From Haloarchaeobius salinus (GTDB lineage Archaea; Halobacteriota; Halobacteria; Halobacteriales; Natrialbaceae), in contig NZ_JANHAU010000005.1 in assembly GCF_024464185.1 (NCBI RefSeq), positions 1 to 64,000 of the forward strand: a DNA stretch of 64,000 nt, given 5' to 3'. Positions 25,192 to 33,769 of the stretch are shown piece by piece. Below the pieces are notes generated by a model. That model worked only from the letters and a program-made list of their open reading frames with translations. It was not told the DNA's origin and did no database searches. Within the stretch, counting starts at the first letter, position 1, and each line of letters begins with the position of its first letter. Both the position numbers and the translations under genes were made by a program.

Positions 25192-26898
25192 TTACCCGAA
25201 CTTCCGTAGGAAGTCACCTAACGCCCGTACGAACGTCTTTGCCGTGATCACTGGCGGTGACCGGATCGGTTTATCGAGTGCGACCTTGATCAGATAGTCT
25301 GTGAGCCGCCACAGGTTATAGATCAACGTCGACAACGCGAAGTTGCATAGCCGAAGCCGATAGTCCGTCGACGATGTCTTCGGCAGAAAGTCCTTGATTG
25401 ACTTGTACTGGTTTTCGATGTCCCACCGCCGACTGTACCCGTTCACCACGCTCGCAATCTCCTCCGGCTCAACGCGGTCCTCGTTCGTCACGAACACCGC
25501 GTACTTCCCGTCAGCATCATCGCGTGTGCTCTGCGCGTAGAGAAACTCCGCCTCGTGATGAACCTCGCCGTCGATTCCCAGCGGCACATCGTGTTTGACA
25601 GCTGCATCCGCCGTCGGATGCTCCTGAATCTCCTGAATCGCCGCCAAGTCATCCTCGTACGTCGGAACTGGCGAGAGGTACGTCAGGTCCCGGTCATGAA
25701 CGTCTGCGTACACCTGATTCACGTAGAATCCTCGGTCGAACACCACCGTGTCCAAATCGACGAACCGCTCGGCACTGTCCAGTAGTCGGCTCACCAGGTC
25801 GGCTTTCGAGTACGACGGGGAACCGTCAGGCTCCCACTCGGAATCCTCTTTGACCGGCTCGATACCGAGGACAATCGGTGCATGGTCTCCGACCAGGGTG
25901 ATGGTCGCGTACTTGTACCCTCGCTTGTACTCGCCGTCTTTCTTGTACCCGCTCACCATCTTCGGATAATCTGGCTTGGCGACGCCTGCTTCCTTGTCTT
26001 CCCACGGCCAGACGTGGAACTGCTCGTGTGTGATGTCGATAGCTGCAATCGTCTCACGAGCGCTGAAAGGGTTCTCTCCGCGAATCGAGTTGATGATGTT
26101 GTCCGTCGCGGCGTCGAACGCCGTCATGATAGAGTCTCTAATCCGGTCGATTTCCAGCATCGAATCGTCATCCTCGAAGGTGAGTTGGCTGTCCGAATCG
26201 TCGGGTGTCGCTATCTTCTTAATCGCACGCAGGAACGTCGAGTCGTCGCAGATGAGGTCGTCTGTGAGCCAGCCGTACTCCGATTCAGAATGAGCACTCC
26301 CCTTGTTTGCACAGATTCGTGCGAACATGTCGAGTATCACTTCGTCGGAGTAGGTCTTGTGGGCCGCTCGGTGTGTGTCGAACTCGGGAAGGACGTGCTT
26401 TCGAGCGAGCGTCAGCGTCTTCTGGGCTTACTCCTTCTTGTACTCGTTCTCGCTCTTCGAGTTCTCCTCCTCGAGTTCAGTTGGACCGGTCGGAACCAGT
26501 CCCTCTGTAATCACGCCGTGGTCGAGTGCAGCCTGTCGCACGCCCGCAACCGTCCTGTTGAGAACCTCTTGCGTGTCCTCGCTGAACTTCCCGTGCGTGT
26601 ACGAGAGGTCTTGTTGGGTGGGTGTGTTGGAGAGATCAGTAATGTCGAATTGGAAACTCTTTGTCAAGGCCGGACTCTGTCCTAATCTAGCCGCGAGTTT
26701 GTTCTGGGAGATGCCGCGGACCCCCATGAACAGCAGCGCACGAAACATCTCGTCGGTTCCGTAGGTGACGCGGTTCTGGTCGCGTGCGTCCTCAAGTTCG
26801 CTAACGGGAATCGAGAGCCTTTTGATGACGTCCCAGAGGTGGTCTTCACGCTCACAGAGCGTCTCTGCGTGAACAACGATGCCCTCCGCAACAGTCAT
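25192..26898 (-). pseudogene. IS4-type DDE transposase interrupted by one in-frame stop
   Basis: One frame runs from ATG 26898 to 25192 (568 codons) with a single TAA at 26428-26430 (after NEYKKE). The sequence resumes directly with AQKTLTLARKHVLPEFD. No frameshift is present. The second part holds the catalytic residues: Asp in AIDITH, Asp in VVFDRGFY, and YSRRWDIENQYKSIK, which matches the IS4 Y-x2-R-x3-E-x6-K signature exactly. A single base change explains the loss. The C-terminal part still has its catalytic core, but it lacks the N-terminal DNA-binding region unless the stop is read through. Confidence 0.85.
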
Positions 26899-26965
26899 TC
26901 GTCTTTTGACACCCTACTAAAGTAGAGTCCTAATCAACGGCTCTGATAACTCCTATCGACTCGTC

Positions 26966-27406
26966 TCACAGAAGCCCGGCAACGACGAGCAGCGCTATCG
27001 AGACACCGCTCGCACCAAGGAACCACGGTCGCGCTCGTGTTGCATCTGCGACCGCTGACGTCTCCGATTGGCTGCCAGTCAGTCGACGGAACCCGAAGAA
27101 CAGCACGGTTGCGAGGACAAGCCACAGGCCGACCATCGTCAGGACGAGGTTTCCTCGGCTCGTCGCCTGGAGCGATTCGGCAGTATAGAGCGTCCCTGCG
27201 AGATGGCCGCCGCTGAACAACAGTAGCAGGACTGAGGCCACCGTAAGATACCAGAATCTTCTTGCGATAAGCGTCACCCCTTCTGTACTCAGCAAATCGT
27301 TGCGTGCTGCCGGGATGACGGCCCCTGCAACCACGAGTGTCCCGCCCGTCCATAATGCGGCGAAGACCGTGTGGATAGTCATTACCACATCAAGCATAGT
27401 TGTCAT
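26966..27406 (-). CDS. CopD-like four-helix membrane protein
   Basis: A 146-residue protein with four hydrophobic helices. Its pattern (VVMTIHTVFAALWTGGTLV, then RRFWYLTVASVLLLLFSGGHLAG) resembles the small CopD/DUF2269-type proteins that carry His residues within helices and are linked to copper or heme handling. A Shine-Dalgarno-like GGAGGTG (minus strand, 27413-27419) precedes ATG 27406. A ATTGT/ACAAT inverted repeat at 27426-27438 may be an operator. It is next to the broken IS4 gene. Confidence 0.72.
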   Translation of the reverse strand: MTTMLDVVMTIHTVFAALWTGGTLVVAGAVIPAARNDLLSTEGVTLIARRFWYLTVASVLLLLFSGGHLAGTLYTAESLQATSRGNLVLTMVGLWLVLATVLFFGFRRLTGSQSETSAVADATRARPWFLGASGVSIALLVVAGLL

Positions 27407-27752
27407 TGTCGCACCTCCGCGATCAATTGTGTGACAATCGAATTAGGGTTGCTCGATCGGCGTTTTGTCCTGGATTCTTCACTCCCCGCGTCTCGCAGGT
27501 TGATTCGTTTATTAGCTTCGTGTGTCATCAGTCGATTATTCGAGGCTGGCCATATACACCAAAGGAGGTGTCCCAGAGTCTGGGAGTAGTACCTATAAAC
27601 GACCAAAAACAGCATTAACGCACCACAGCGTGCTATTCCAGCAACTTGGGAATAATCGGGGACTCTAAACCCATCGCGCCGAATCAATTAAACACTACAA
27701 AATACGCTGTTTATGAAATGCCACAGCACCTCTACAATATATAGCACCTGAG
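27407..27752. promoter_or_regulatory. 346-nt AT-rich divergent intergenic region
   Basis: It separates the leftward CopD-like gene from the rightward winged-helix gene. It contains the ATTGTGTGACAAT inverted repeat (27426-27438), a TATA-like CCTATAAACG (27591-27600), TTTATGAAA (27711-27719), and ACAATATATAG (27734-27744). The AT content is clearly above that of the core genes around it. No ORF of interest was found. Confidence 0.4.
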
Positions 27753-28208
27753 ATGACCGAACAAAACGTTAATCCGAATCGGCTATCACTAATCCCGTCG
27801 AAGAATTCATTCCGCAATTCATCTACTGAAATGGATCGATGGTCGTCCGAGGAACTCGGCGATCCCGGCCTCCCGACGGTATTAAAATCCCTCGACGACG
27901 ATAAATGTCGAACCATACTCACGCTACTGGCTGAACCGAAATCTGCCAGCGAACTCTGTGAGGAGTGCGGTCTCTCAAGCTCGACGGTGTATCGGAAGCT
28001 CGACTTGCTCCGTGAATCGATGCTCGTCCGTGAATACACCGAGGTTCGACGTGACGGACCCAACGTGACTCTCTACGAACGCGATTTTACTGATATCTCA
28101 ATTAGCGTCACCGATGACGAGTTCACGATAGAGGTATCCCGACCCAAAGAAGACCCAGAAGACCGCATGGCAACGTTCTGGTCTGCAATGAAGGAGGATT
28201 CAAAATGA
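27753..28208 (+). CDS. Winged-helix regulator of the DUF7521/RND module
   Basis: A 151-residue protein with an ArsR-like winged helix at about 40-105: LKSLDDDKCRTILTLLAE, then CGLSSSTVYRKLDLL as recognition helix. It resembles the HTH protein at 52607 (both have STVYRKL or PTVYRRL). The first 26 residues (to M27 at 27831) are low in conservation; the TATA ACAATATATAG only 10 nt before ATG 27753 would favour a start at 27831, but a second TATA-like box at 27711 fits 27753. The stop overlaps the next gene by ATGA. Likely controls the module that follows. Confidence 0.82.
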   Translation: MTEQNVNPNRLSLIPSKNSFRNSSTEMDRWSSEELGDPGLPTVLKSLDDDKCRTILTLLAEPKSASELCEECGLSSSTVYRKLDLLRESMLVREYTEVRRDGPNVTLYERDFTDISISVTDDEFTIEVSRPKEDPEDRMATFWSAMKEDSK

Positions 28209-28480
28209 ACCTCTCTATCGTGTTACTCGGCGTCGTGAAGATCACTGCTCTCATTCTCGGGGGAATTGTGTCTCTGATGGCGTACAGAGCATACAATCGC
28301 ACGCGAATCGCGGGCCTCCAGTTCTTTGCGATAGGATTAGCAGTCATCACACTTGGAACGTTTCTCGTCGGAGTCTTCCATCACATCGGTGGAGCGTCCA
28401 CTATCACCGGGATGACTCTTGAGAGTGTGATCATCAGCATTGGATTCGTCGTGATGATCTACGGGCTCAAGCAAACGTAG
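28205..28480 (+). CDS. Small three-helix membrane protein (DUF7521-like)
   Basis: A 91-residue protein with three hydrophobic helices and the charged loop YRAYNRTRIAGLQ between the first two. In haloarchaea such small proteins often follow a winged-helix gene, with the pair acting as a membrane-linked regulatory unit; the function is unknown. Overlap ATGA with the winged-helix gene and a GGAGG at 28193-28197 point to cotranslation. Confidence 0.8.
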   Translation: MNLSIVLLGVVKITALILGGIVSLMAYRAYNRTRIAGLQFFAIGLAVITLGTFLVGVFHHIGGASTITGMTLESVIISIGFVVMIYGLKQT

Positions 28481-28600
28481 AATCCGATCTGTCGTTGCCG
28501 ACGGTCGCTACTCCAGCAGGGACGTTCGAAGCTACGACTGGTTCTCCCACATCTTGGGACGCTTCCATCGCTCCTTATCAATCCCTATTGGAATACGCAT

Positions 28601-28678
28601 ATGGACACGTCCGATACAGAACGAACTCGATTAGACATCGTATTTTCTGGTATAGCTGGGGGTGTCAGTAATCGATGA
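28601..28678 (+). CDS. Possible 25-aa leader ORF coupled to the RND gene
   Basis: The ORF MDTSDTERTRLDIVFSG... of 25 codons ends with TGA inside ATGA that also starts the RND gene (28675-28678). A TATA-like CCTTATCAATCC at 28573-28584 lies about 20-28 nt before its ATG, allowing near-leaderless translation. The same leader-plus-ATGA layout occurs before the permease gene at 10934. The peptide has no recognised family and the ORF could be fortuitous. Confidence 0.35.
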   Translation: MDTSDTERTRLDIVFSGIAGGVSNR

Positions 28679-31275
28679 AGCGAAGCCTTACTTCTGAGTA
28701 CGCAGATTTCGTCGCATCGCGGAGCAGGTTGGTTATTGTACTGTTGCTCGTCATCAGTGCCGTCATTGGTGCTGGCGCGATTGTAGGCACCACTGCGGAA
28801 GGCCAGATTGGCCAAGCCGGAATCAATTCTCCGGAACAGGCGGCGCTTGACCGTATCGAAGCGACGTACGAGACGGACGATGCAGTTGTTGCACAGGTCG
28901 TGATCAGGGACGAAGGAGGTAACGTTCTCACCCGCGAATCATTACTTAAAAGTCTACGTCTTCAGCAGGAGCTCCGAGAAAACGAATCGGTCAATGCGAC
29001 ACTTCGTGACGGAACGGGGATGGTCGGCATTGAGAATATCGTTGCAAACGTTGCGTACTCACACCAACAGAGCAGCGGTTCGTCAGCTACCGGCGATGAT
29101 TCTGGAAACAATACGTCGATGGCAAGACAGGGTCAGTCGTCAGCACCGACACTTGACCAGCAGATCACAGCACTTGAATCCAGCACCGACGAGGAAGTGG
29201 AAACGTATCTCAGCCGAATCCTCGACCCAGACACGTCTGTTCCCGGCAACGAGCCAACTCAATTTCTACCGACGGATTACGAACCAGGGACGACGAGTGC
29301 AGACGCGAGAACGACTCTCGTCTTTCAACAGAGTCCGAGCAGTTCGACTACAACCACCGAATCGGTGAACGATGCCCAGCTGGTCATCAGCTCTCTCGTC
29401 GAGAAGCGCTTCGACGACGCGTTCGTGTTCGGGCAGGGTCTCATCGAAGCGGAATCCTCCCAGGCCATCGGCGACACGTTCATCATCATCACGCCCGTCG
29501 CAATCGTTCTCTTGCTCACCGTCCTCACGATTGCCTACCGGGACCTCATCGACGTTCTCGTGAGCATATTCGGCGTGGCCGTCGTGCTGGTGTGGTACGC
29601 TGGCATACAGGGGTGGCTCGGGATTCCGTCGAATTCGACCCTGATCGCCGTTCCGTTCTTGCTTATCGGCCTGAGTATCGATTACTCGCTCCATGTCGTC
29701 ATGCGCTACCGCGAAGCCCGAGAGGGAGCGCTCGACACCGACGATGAGAACGTCGATCGACGAGATCCCACGACAGCGATGCGTCTCGGAATCGCTGGGG
29801 TCGTTCTCACCCTCGCTACCGCCGCGTTCTCGACGGCTGTCGGGTTCCTCTCGAACTACGTCAGTCCGCTGGGCTCAATTCAGGATTTCGCCATCCTGAG
29901 CGGTGTGGGAATCGTCGCCATCTTCGTCGTTTTCGCCGCGCTTGTACCAGCCGTCAAACTTGAACTCGAACAGTTTTTCGACCGCCGTGGCCGCGACCGG
30001 CATACCCCCGCCGTCGGCGTCGGTTCGGGGCGGCTGAACCGTGTTCTCTCGGGTACCGCTACGCTTGCTCGGCGAGCCCCCCTCGTCGTCATCGTTCTAT
30101 CGTTACTCCTCGCCTCCGCAGGGGCGTACGGCGCGACCAGTATCGACACCGAGTTCAACCAAGCCGATTTCATCCCGCAGGATGCGCCGTCGTGGATGGA
30201 TTCTCTCCCGGAACCGTTCGCACCCGGTGAATACGAGGTGAGTGAGAATCTTGCATACCTCAGCGACAATTTCCGCCAACGTGGAGAGGGATCAGAAGGT
30301 CAAATATTGATACATGGGAACGTGACCGCGCCAGCACTCCTTACCGCGACCGACGATGTGGTCCGCAATACTAAGAGCAGCGGGACAGTCGTCATCGGTT
30401 CCGATGGAAGACCAGCTATCGAAAGTCCAACATCTGTCCTTCGAGCTGTCGCTTCGGAGAATCAAACGGTTGCGGATGCAATCGCAGCCCGTGACACGGA
30501 TGGTGATGGCCTCCCAGACAGAGACGTCGCGGCAGTCTATGACCTGATGTTCAATGTTGCTCCCGAACAAGCATCGTCGGTTCTCTATCGTGCCGAGAAC
30601 GGGTCATACGAATCTGCCCGGCTAACTGTCGGCGTGCAGGGGGACGCCTCGGCTCAGTCGGTCGCAAGGGACGTACGAGACATCTCCTCGACCATTGAAC
30701 AGGACGCCCCAGTACGAGCTACTGCAACGGGTGGTCCGGTCATCACTGCTGTCGTCCAGAGTGCTCTGTTCGAAACGCTCGTCGAAGGATTCGCTATCAC
30801 CTTAGGGGTCATCCTTGCCCTTCTTATCAGTATGTACTGGTGGCGGTACCATGCACCGGGGCTGGGTATCGTGACGCTCGCACCCGTCCTAATCGCGCTC
30901 GCGTGGTTGCTCGGCACCATGTCCGTGCTCGATATCCCATTCAACAGCGAGACCGTCGTGATCACGAGTTTAGCCATTGGTCTCGGCGTGGATTACAGCA
31001 TTCACGTCAGTGAGCGGTTCGTCGATGAACGCGCTCGCTACGATTCGCTCGCCGAAACGCTGGGGACAGCACTTGAGGGAACTGGTGGTGCGTTACTCGG
31101 AAGTGCGGTGACGACTGCGGCGGGCTTTGGGGTGCTCGCACTGGCGCTATCACCCCCGCTCCAACGCTTTGGCATCGTCACAGGCTTGAGTATCGTCTAC
31201 GCTTTCATCGCGTGCGTGACGGTACTTCCGTGTCTGCTCGTGGTTCGGGAGCGCGTGCTCACACGAATGGCCTGA
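28675..31275 (+). CDS. MMPL/RND-superfamily exporter
   Basis: An 866-residue membrane protein with the RND two-repeat layout: one helix, a large extracytoplasmic domain (about 45-255), five or six helices (about 260-435), then the same pattern again. The second half closes with helices (about 690-866). Motifs IGLSIDYSLHVVMRYREAREG and IGLGVDYSIHVSERFVDERA match the conserved Asp-containing helix 4 of MMPL exporters, giving proton coupling. Substrates of haloarchaeal members are unknown; lipids and hydrophobic compounds are typical for the family. Codon usage has more A/T than neighbours, suggesting transfer. Confidence 0.9.
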   Translation: MKRSLTSEYADFVASRSRLVIVLLLVISAVIGAGAIVGTTAEGQIGQAGINSPEQAALDRIEATYETDDAVVAQVVIRDEGGNVLTRESLLKSLRLQQELRENESVNATLRDGTGMVGIENIVANVAYSHQQSSGSSATGDDSGNNTSMARQGQSSAPTLDQQITALESSTDEEVETYLSRILDPDTSVPGNEPTQFLPTDYEPGTTSADARTTLVFQQSPSSSTTTTESVNDAQLVISSLVEKRFDDAFVFGQGLIEAESSQAIGDTFIIITPVAIVLLLTVLTIAYRDLIDVLVSIFGVAVVLVWYAGIQGWLGIPSNSTLIAVPFLLIGLSIDYSLHVVMRYREAREGALDTDDENVDRRDPTTAMRLGIAGVVLTLATAAFSTAVGFLSNYVSPLGSIQDFAILSGVGIVAIFVVFAALVPAVKLELEQFFDRRGRDRHTPAVGVGSGRLNRVLSGTATLARRAPLVVIVLSLLLASAGAYGATSIDTEFNQADFIPQDAPSWMDSLPEPFAPGEYEVSENLAYLSDNFRQRGEGSEGQILIHGNVTAPALLTATDDVVRNTKSSGTVVIGSDGRPAIESPTSVLRAVASENQTVADAIAARDTDGDGLPDRDVAAVYDLMFNVAPEQASSVLYRAENGSYESARLTVGVQGDASAQSVARDVRDISSTIEQDAPVRATATGGPVITAVVQSALFETLVEGFAITLGVILALLISMYWWRYHAPGLGIVTLAPVLIALAWLLGTMSVLDIPFNSETVVITSLAIGLGVDYSIHVSERFVDERARYDSLAETLGTALEGTGGALLGSAVTTAAGFGVLALALSPPLQRFGIVTGLSIVYAFIACVTVLPCLLVVRERVLTRMA

Positions 31276-31631
31276 GCATCTCCTTGGGACGCACACGCGT
31301 TCTTTTTCCACTCGGGATGTAGTTTCTCAGCCAGGTTGATCACTTTGCGGTTCAGAGACCAGTCTGAAGTGTAGCCGATTGTGCACATCTGCCACGGTTG
31401 ATGTACGAGGAACTATCTACTCCGTGCCTGTGTTGAAGTTGACGCGAGCACCTATTGATTCCCGTCCGCAGGATAAATGTTGGAAGATTGGTGGTTTGTA
31501 GGAGTATAAACGCAGAATCTGTGAGTGGCACCCTTCGTTCTAGATATCGTGAATATTGGTTTATACATCTGCGAACTCCCCAAGGCTGGTCGGTCGGGAG
31601 CGCCTCGCAATCGAGCGGTGACTCGTGTCCG
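31276..31631. other. 356-nt region without an assigned gene
   Basis: A minus-strand frame ending near 31276 contains SLNRKVINLAEKLHPEWKK, which is protein-like, but the frame overlaps the RND gene end and has no recognised family; it may be a remnant. Two TATA-like TATAAA/TTTATA sequences at 31504 and 31558 are present. The region lies between the RND gene and the frameshifted NmrA pseudogene. Confidence 0.4.
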
Positions 31632-32448
31632 GACCGGGTCCTCGTCACCGAGGCGACCGGCACGGTCGGTAGTCACTCCGTGCGGAGCTCGCGGCGTACG
31701 AGGGCCCGACCGCCCGTGACCCGGATGGACACGATGGGCCTGCAGACGAGGCATCCCGTTCGACTTCACCGACCCCAAGACGTGTCGAGACGCGTTCGCC
31801 GCCGCGGATTCCTCGTTCCTGGTCGGGCCGCCCGCGATTTCGCGGGTCGAGCGGGAGAGGGTCCCCGCTCTCGCCGCCGCGGTCGGTGCCGGCATCGGCC
31901 ACATGGTCTTCCGCTCGGACATCGGATGGAGCGCAACCCGGTGGTCCCGCACGCGATGATCGAGTCCTGGCTCAGCAGGAGCGGTGTCGAGACCACGGTC
32001 CTCCGAGCACCGTTCGTACAGAACCTCGTCGCCGAGCACCTGGCCGAGGTTCGCGCGGGCGTACTGTTCATCCCCGCTGGTGATGGTGGAACGAGTTTCG
32101 TCGATGCACGCGACGTGGCCGCTGTCGCGGCGGTCGCACCCACGACAGTTCGCACGGGCCACGTACGACCTCCCGGGTCCGATTCGCTCGGGTACCACGG
32201 GGTCGCCGGGGTTCGTCCCTGAGCTGGATCACCCCGTCCGGTACGTTTGGCTGTCCCTTTCCCGGTTCTGTTGGCGTCGGGTACGTTCCGGTCGTGATCT
32301 CCGCCCGGTGCCCGTCAGGTCTGCTCTCGACCCGACCGCGCGTCTGGGGTTCGATGTTCGGGCGTCTAGAATCGTGCGTCATCTGCTCGGCCGTGATTCC
32401 CGTTCGTTCTCGGCGTTCGTTCGTGACTCGAGGGGCGTGCTGTCGTGA
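31632..32448 (+). pseudogene. Frameshifted NAD(P)-binding NmrA-type oxidoreductase
   Basis: The three plus frames together spell one NmrA-family protein. VLVTEATGTVGSH (31638, Rossmann start) is in frame 1; DFTDPKTCRDAFAAADSSFLVGPP to HMVFRSDIG (31753 to about 31910) in frame 2; MERNPVVPHAMIESWLSRSG to FVDARDVAAVAAV (about 31925-32140) again in frame 1; and RYVWLSLSRFCWRR to SFSAFVRDSRG (about 32240-32448) in frame 2. At least three frameshifts are needed. The order and content match intact NmrA proteins, which bind NAD(P)H and act as oxidoreductases or redox sensors. Confidence 0.75.
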
Positions 32449-32506
32449 TGTTCAGTCGGTCGGTAGCCTCCATGAAACACCACCAGAATCGACTCCCGTA
32501 CCGACA

Positions 32507-32610
32507 TTCATCTTCTGTGTTCATCGACCATATTCACTAGTTGTGTTCATAAGATACATTCATCTATGTAGTTCCATCATTGTGTTCATTGCTGCAATTC
32601 ATTGGTGAAT
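32507..32610 (+). repeat. Array 1 of eight 13-bp direct repeats, TTCAT-n8
   Basis: TTCA occurs at 32507, 32520, 32533, 32546, 32559, 32585 and 32598, and TTCC at 32572: eight exact 13-bp steps. Most units read TTCAT, three are preceded by TGTG, and the remaining bases vary. The repeat lies about 290-390 nt before parA in AT-rich DNA. Such direct repeats at fixed spacing upstream of parA are typical of partition sites or replication iterons. The binding factor is not known. Confidence 0.75.
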
Positions 32611-32736
32611 TGAGTAGCATATAAGATGAGAGTGGAACACTGAATACAGACGATGAATGTAGCGCCTTACTGTAGGCCGTTGGTGTACTTTATTACTGGA
32701 AGGTGTTGCAGTACGTAGTTGTTGAGAAAAGTTGTG

Positions 32737-32840
32737 TTCGTTGATTGCTGAAAGTTGTTGAGTTCAAGAGGCGAATTCAGTACATGTGCTCGTTAGGTGT
32801 GTTCAACGTTCGTGTTCACTTGTCACGTTCACCACCGGAA
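32737..32840 (+). repeat. Array 2 of 13-bp direct repeats before parA
   Basis: TTCA occurs at 32763, 32776, 32802, 32815 and 32828, TTCG at 32737, with degenerate units at 32750 and 32789; all are on one 13-bp register. It ends 53 nt before ATG 32894, so it overlaps the likely parA promoter. It is not in phase with array 1 (139 nt from the last unit there). Two inverted TGAA copies 13 nt apart (32641, 32654) lie between the arrays. Confidence 0.7.
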
Positions 32841-32893
32841 GTCACGAATGCGTCTGACGAACATTCAAGATGAATGGGTGTGATGAACCGAGC

Positions 32894-33769
32894 ATGTTAG
32901 CGTACTCGACGTACAGCGAGGCCGGCGGGGTCGGCAAGACGACGACCGCCGCCAACCTGGCAGTGGCGCACGCTCGCGCCGGGCTAAAGCCACTCGTCGT
33001 CCCGCTCGACCCACAGGACGGCGACCTCTCCCGGCTGTTCGGCGTCGACGACCAGCGGACGGAACCGGTCGACAACGTCGTCCGGCACATGATCCGACGA
33101 CCGAAAGGTGAGTTCGACGACCTCGTCAGAACCGTCGAGGGCGTCGACATCGTCCCCGAGCACAACATGCTCTCGGACCTCGCGGAGTACCTCCAGCGCG
33201 AGAAGGACCAGGCCGAGGCGATGGGCGAGGCCTTCGGGATGCACGCCCAGCTCCTCCGGGTGCTGCGCGAGGCCGGCGTCCCCGAGAAGTACGATGTCCT
33301 CATCTGTGACCCGCCGGCGACGGAGGGCCCGCACCTCTACAACGCCATCCACGCCACGCGCTCGCTCGTGATCCCCGTGGAGCCGAGCGCGAAGGGCCGT
33401 GCCGCAGTCGAAGGTCTCGAATCCCTCGTGGCGGGGCTGGAGGAGCAACTGGAGGTCGACGTCGGTGTGCTCGGTGCCATCCCCATCGGGTTCAAGGACA
33501 CGCGCGACCAGCGGACCATCCTCGACGAGATCCAGTACCCGATTCCGGAGATCATCGGCGAGCGAGCGTCGATGATGGAGGGCTGCTGGATGCAGCAGTG
33601 CTCGGCGTACCGGTACGTGCGCGAGCACCGCGACCGACAGCGTGACTACGAGGTGGAGACGCTGGCCCAGTTCGACCGCATCGCCCGCCATCTGGAACGC
33701 GAGGTCGGACTGCAGGCCCCGAACCCGCCCGAACCTGGCGATCTCGAACACGAGGTGCTCGCCCCATGA
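32894..33769 (+). CDS. parA: ParA/Soj-family partition ATPase
   Basis: A 291-residue P-loop ATPase. The deviant Walker A reads SEAGGVGKTTT (residues 8-18), the A' motif VVPLDPQDGDLSRLFG, and Walker B VLICDPPATEG. The signature lysine before the first Gly pair in ParA/MinD (KGG) is Ala here, as I recall for other haloarchaeal members. ParA ATPases move plasmid or chromosome copies together with a DNA-binding partner. ATG 32894 gives the usual MLAYSTYSEAGG; the ORF start at 32870 adds an unrelated tail. It overlaps the partner gene by ATGA, and the repeat arrays lie upstream. Confidence 0.9.
   Translation: MLAYSTYSEAGGVGKTTTAANLAVAHARAGLKPLVVPLDPQDGDLSRLFGVDDQRTEPVDNVVRHMIRRPKGEFDDLVRTVEGVDIVPEHNMLSDLAEYLQREKDQAEAMGEAFGMHAQLLRVLREAGVPEKYDVLICDPPATEGPHLYNAIHATRSLVIPVEPSAKGRAAVEGLESLVAGLEEQLEVDVGVLGAIPIGFKDTRDQRTILDEIQYPIPEIIGERASMMEGCWMQQCSAYRYVREHRDRQRDYEVETLAQFDRIARHLEREVGLQAPNPPEPGDLEHEVLAP

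Larger units (their letters stand above)
32449..32893. other. 445-nt AT-rich intergenic region upstream of parA
   Basis: No gene is present. The region holds both 13-bp repeat arrays, an AT content far above the window average, and a TATA-like CATATAAGATG (32619-32629) between the arrays. It may be a partition site, the control region of the parA cassette, or a replication origin relic. No Orc1/Cdc6 or Rep gene is visible in the window. Confidence 0.6.

Noticed and set aside
25040-26990. GGAGTT-type terminal inverted repeats for the IS4 element
   Set aside because: Only about 8 of 15 positions match between 25046 and the opposite side, and no target duplication was found, so the ends were not called.
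32507-32840. 13-bp repeats as a possible CRISPR array
   Set aside because: The units are contiguous at 13-bp steps with no spacers and with short fixed cores; no cas gene is nearby.
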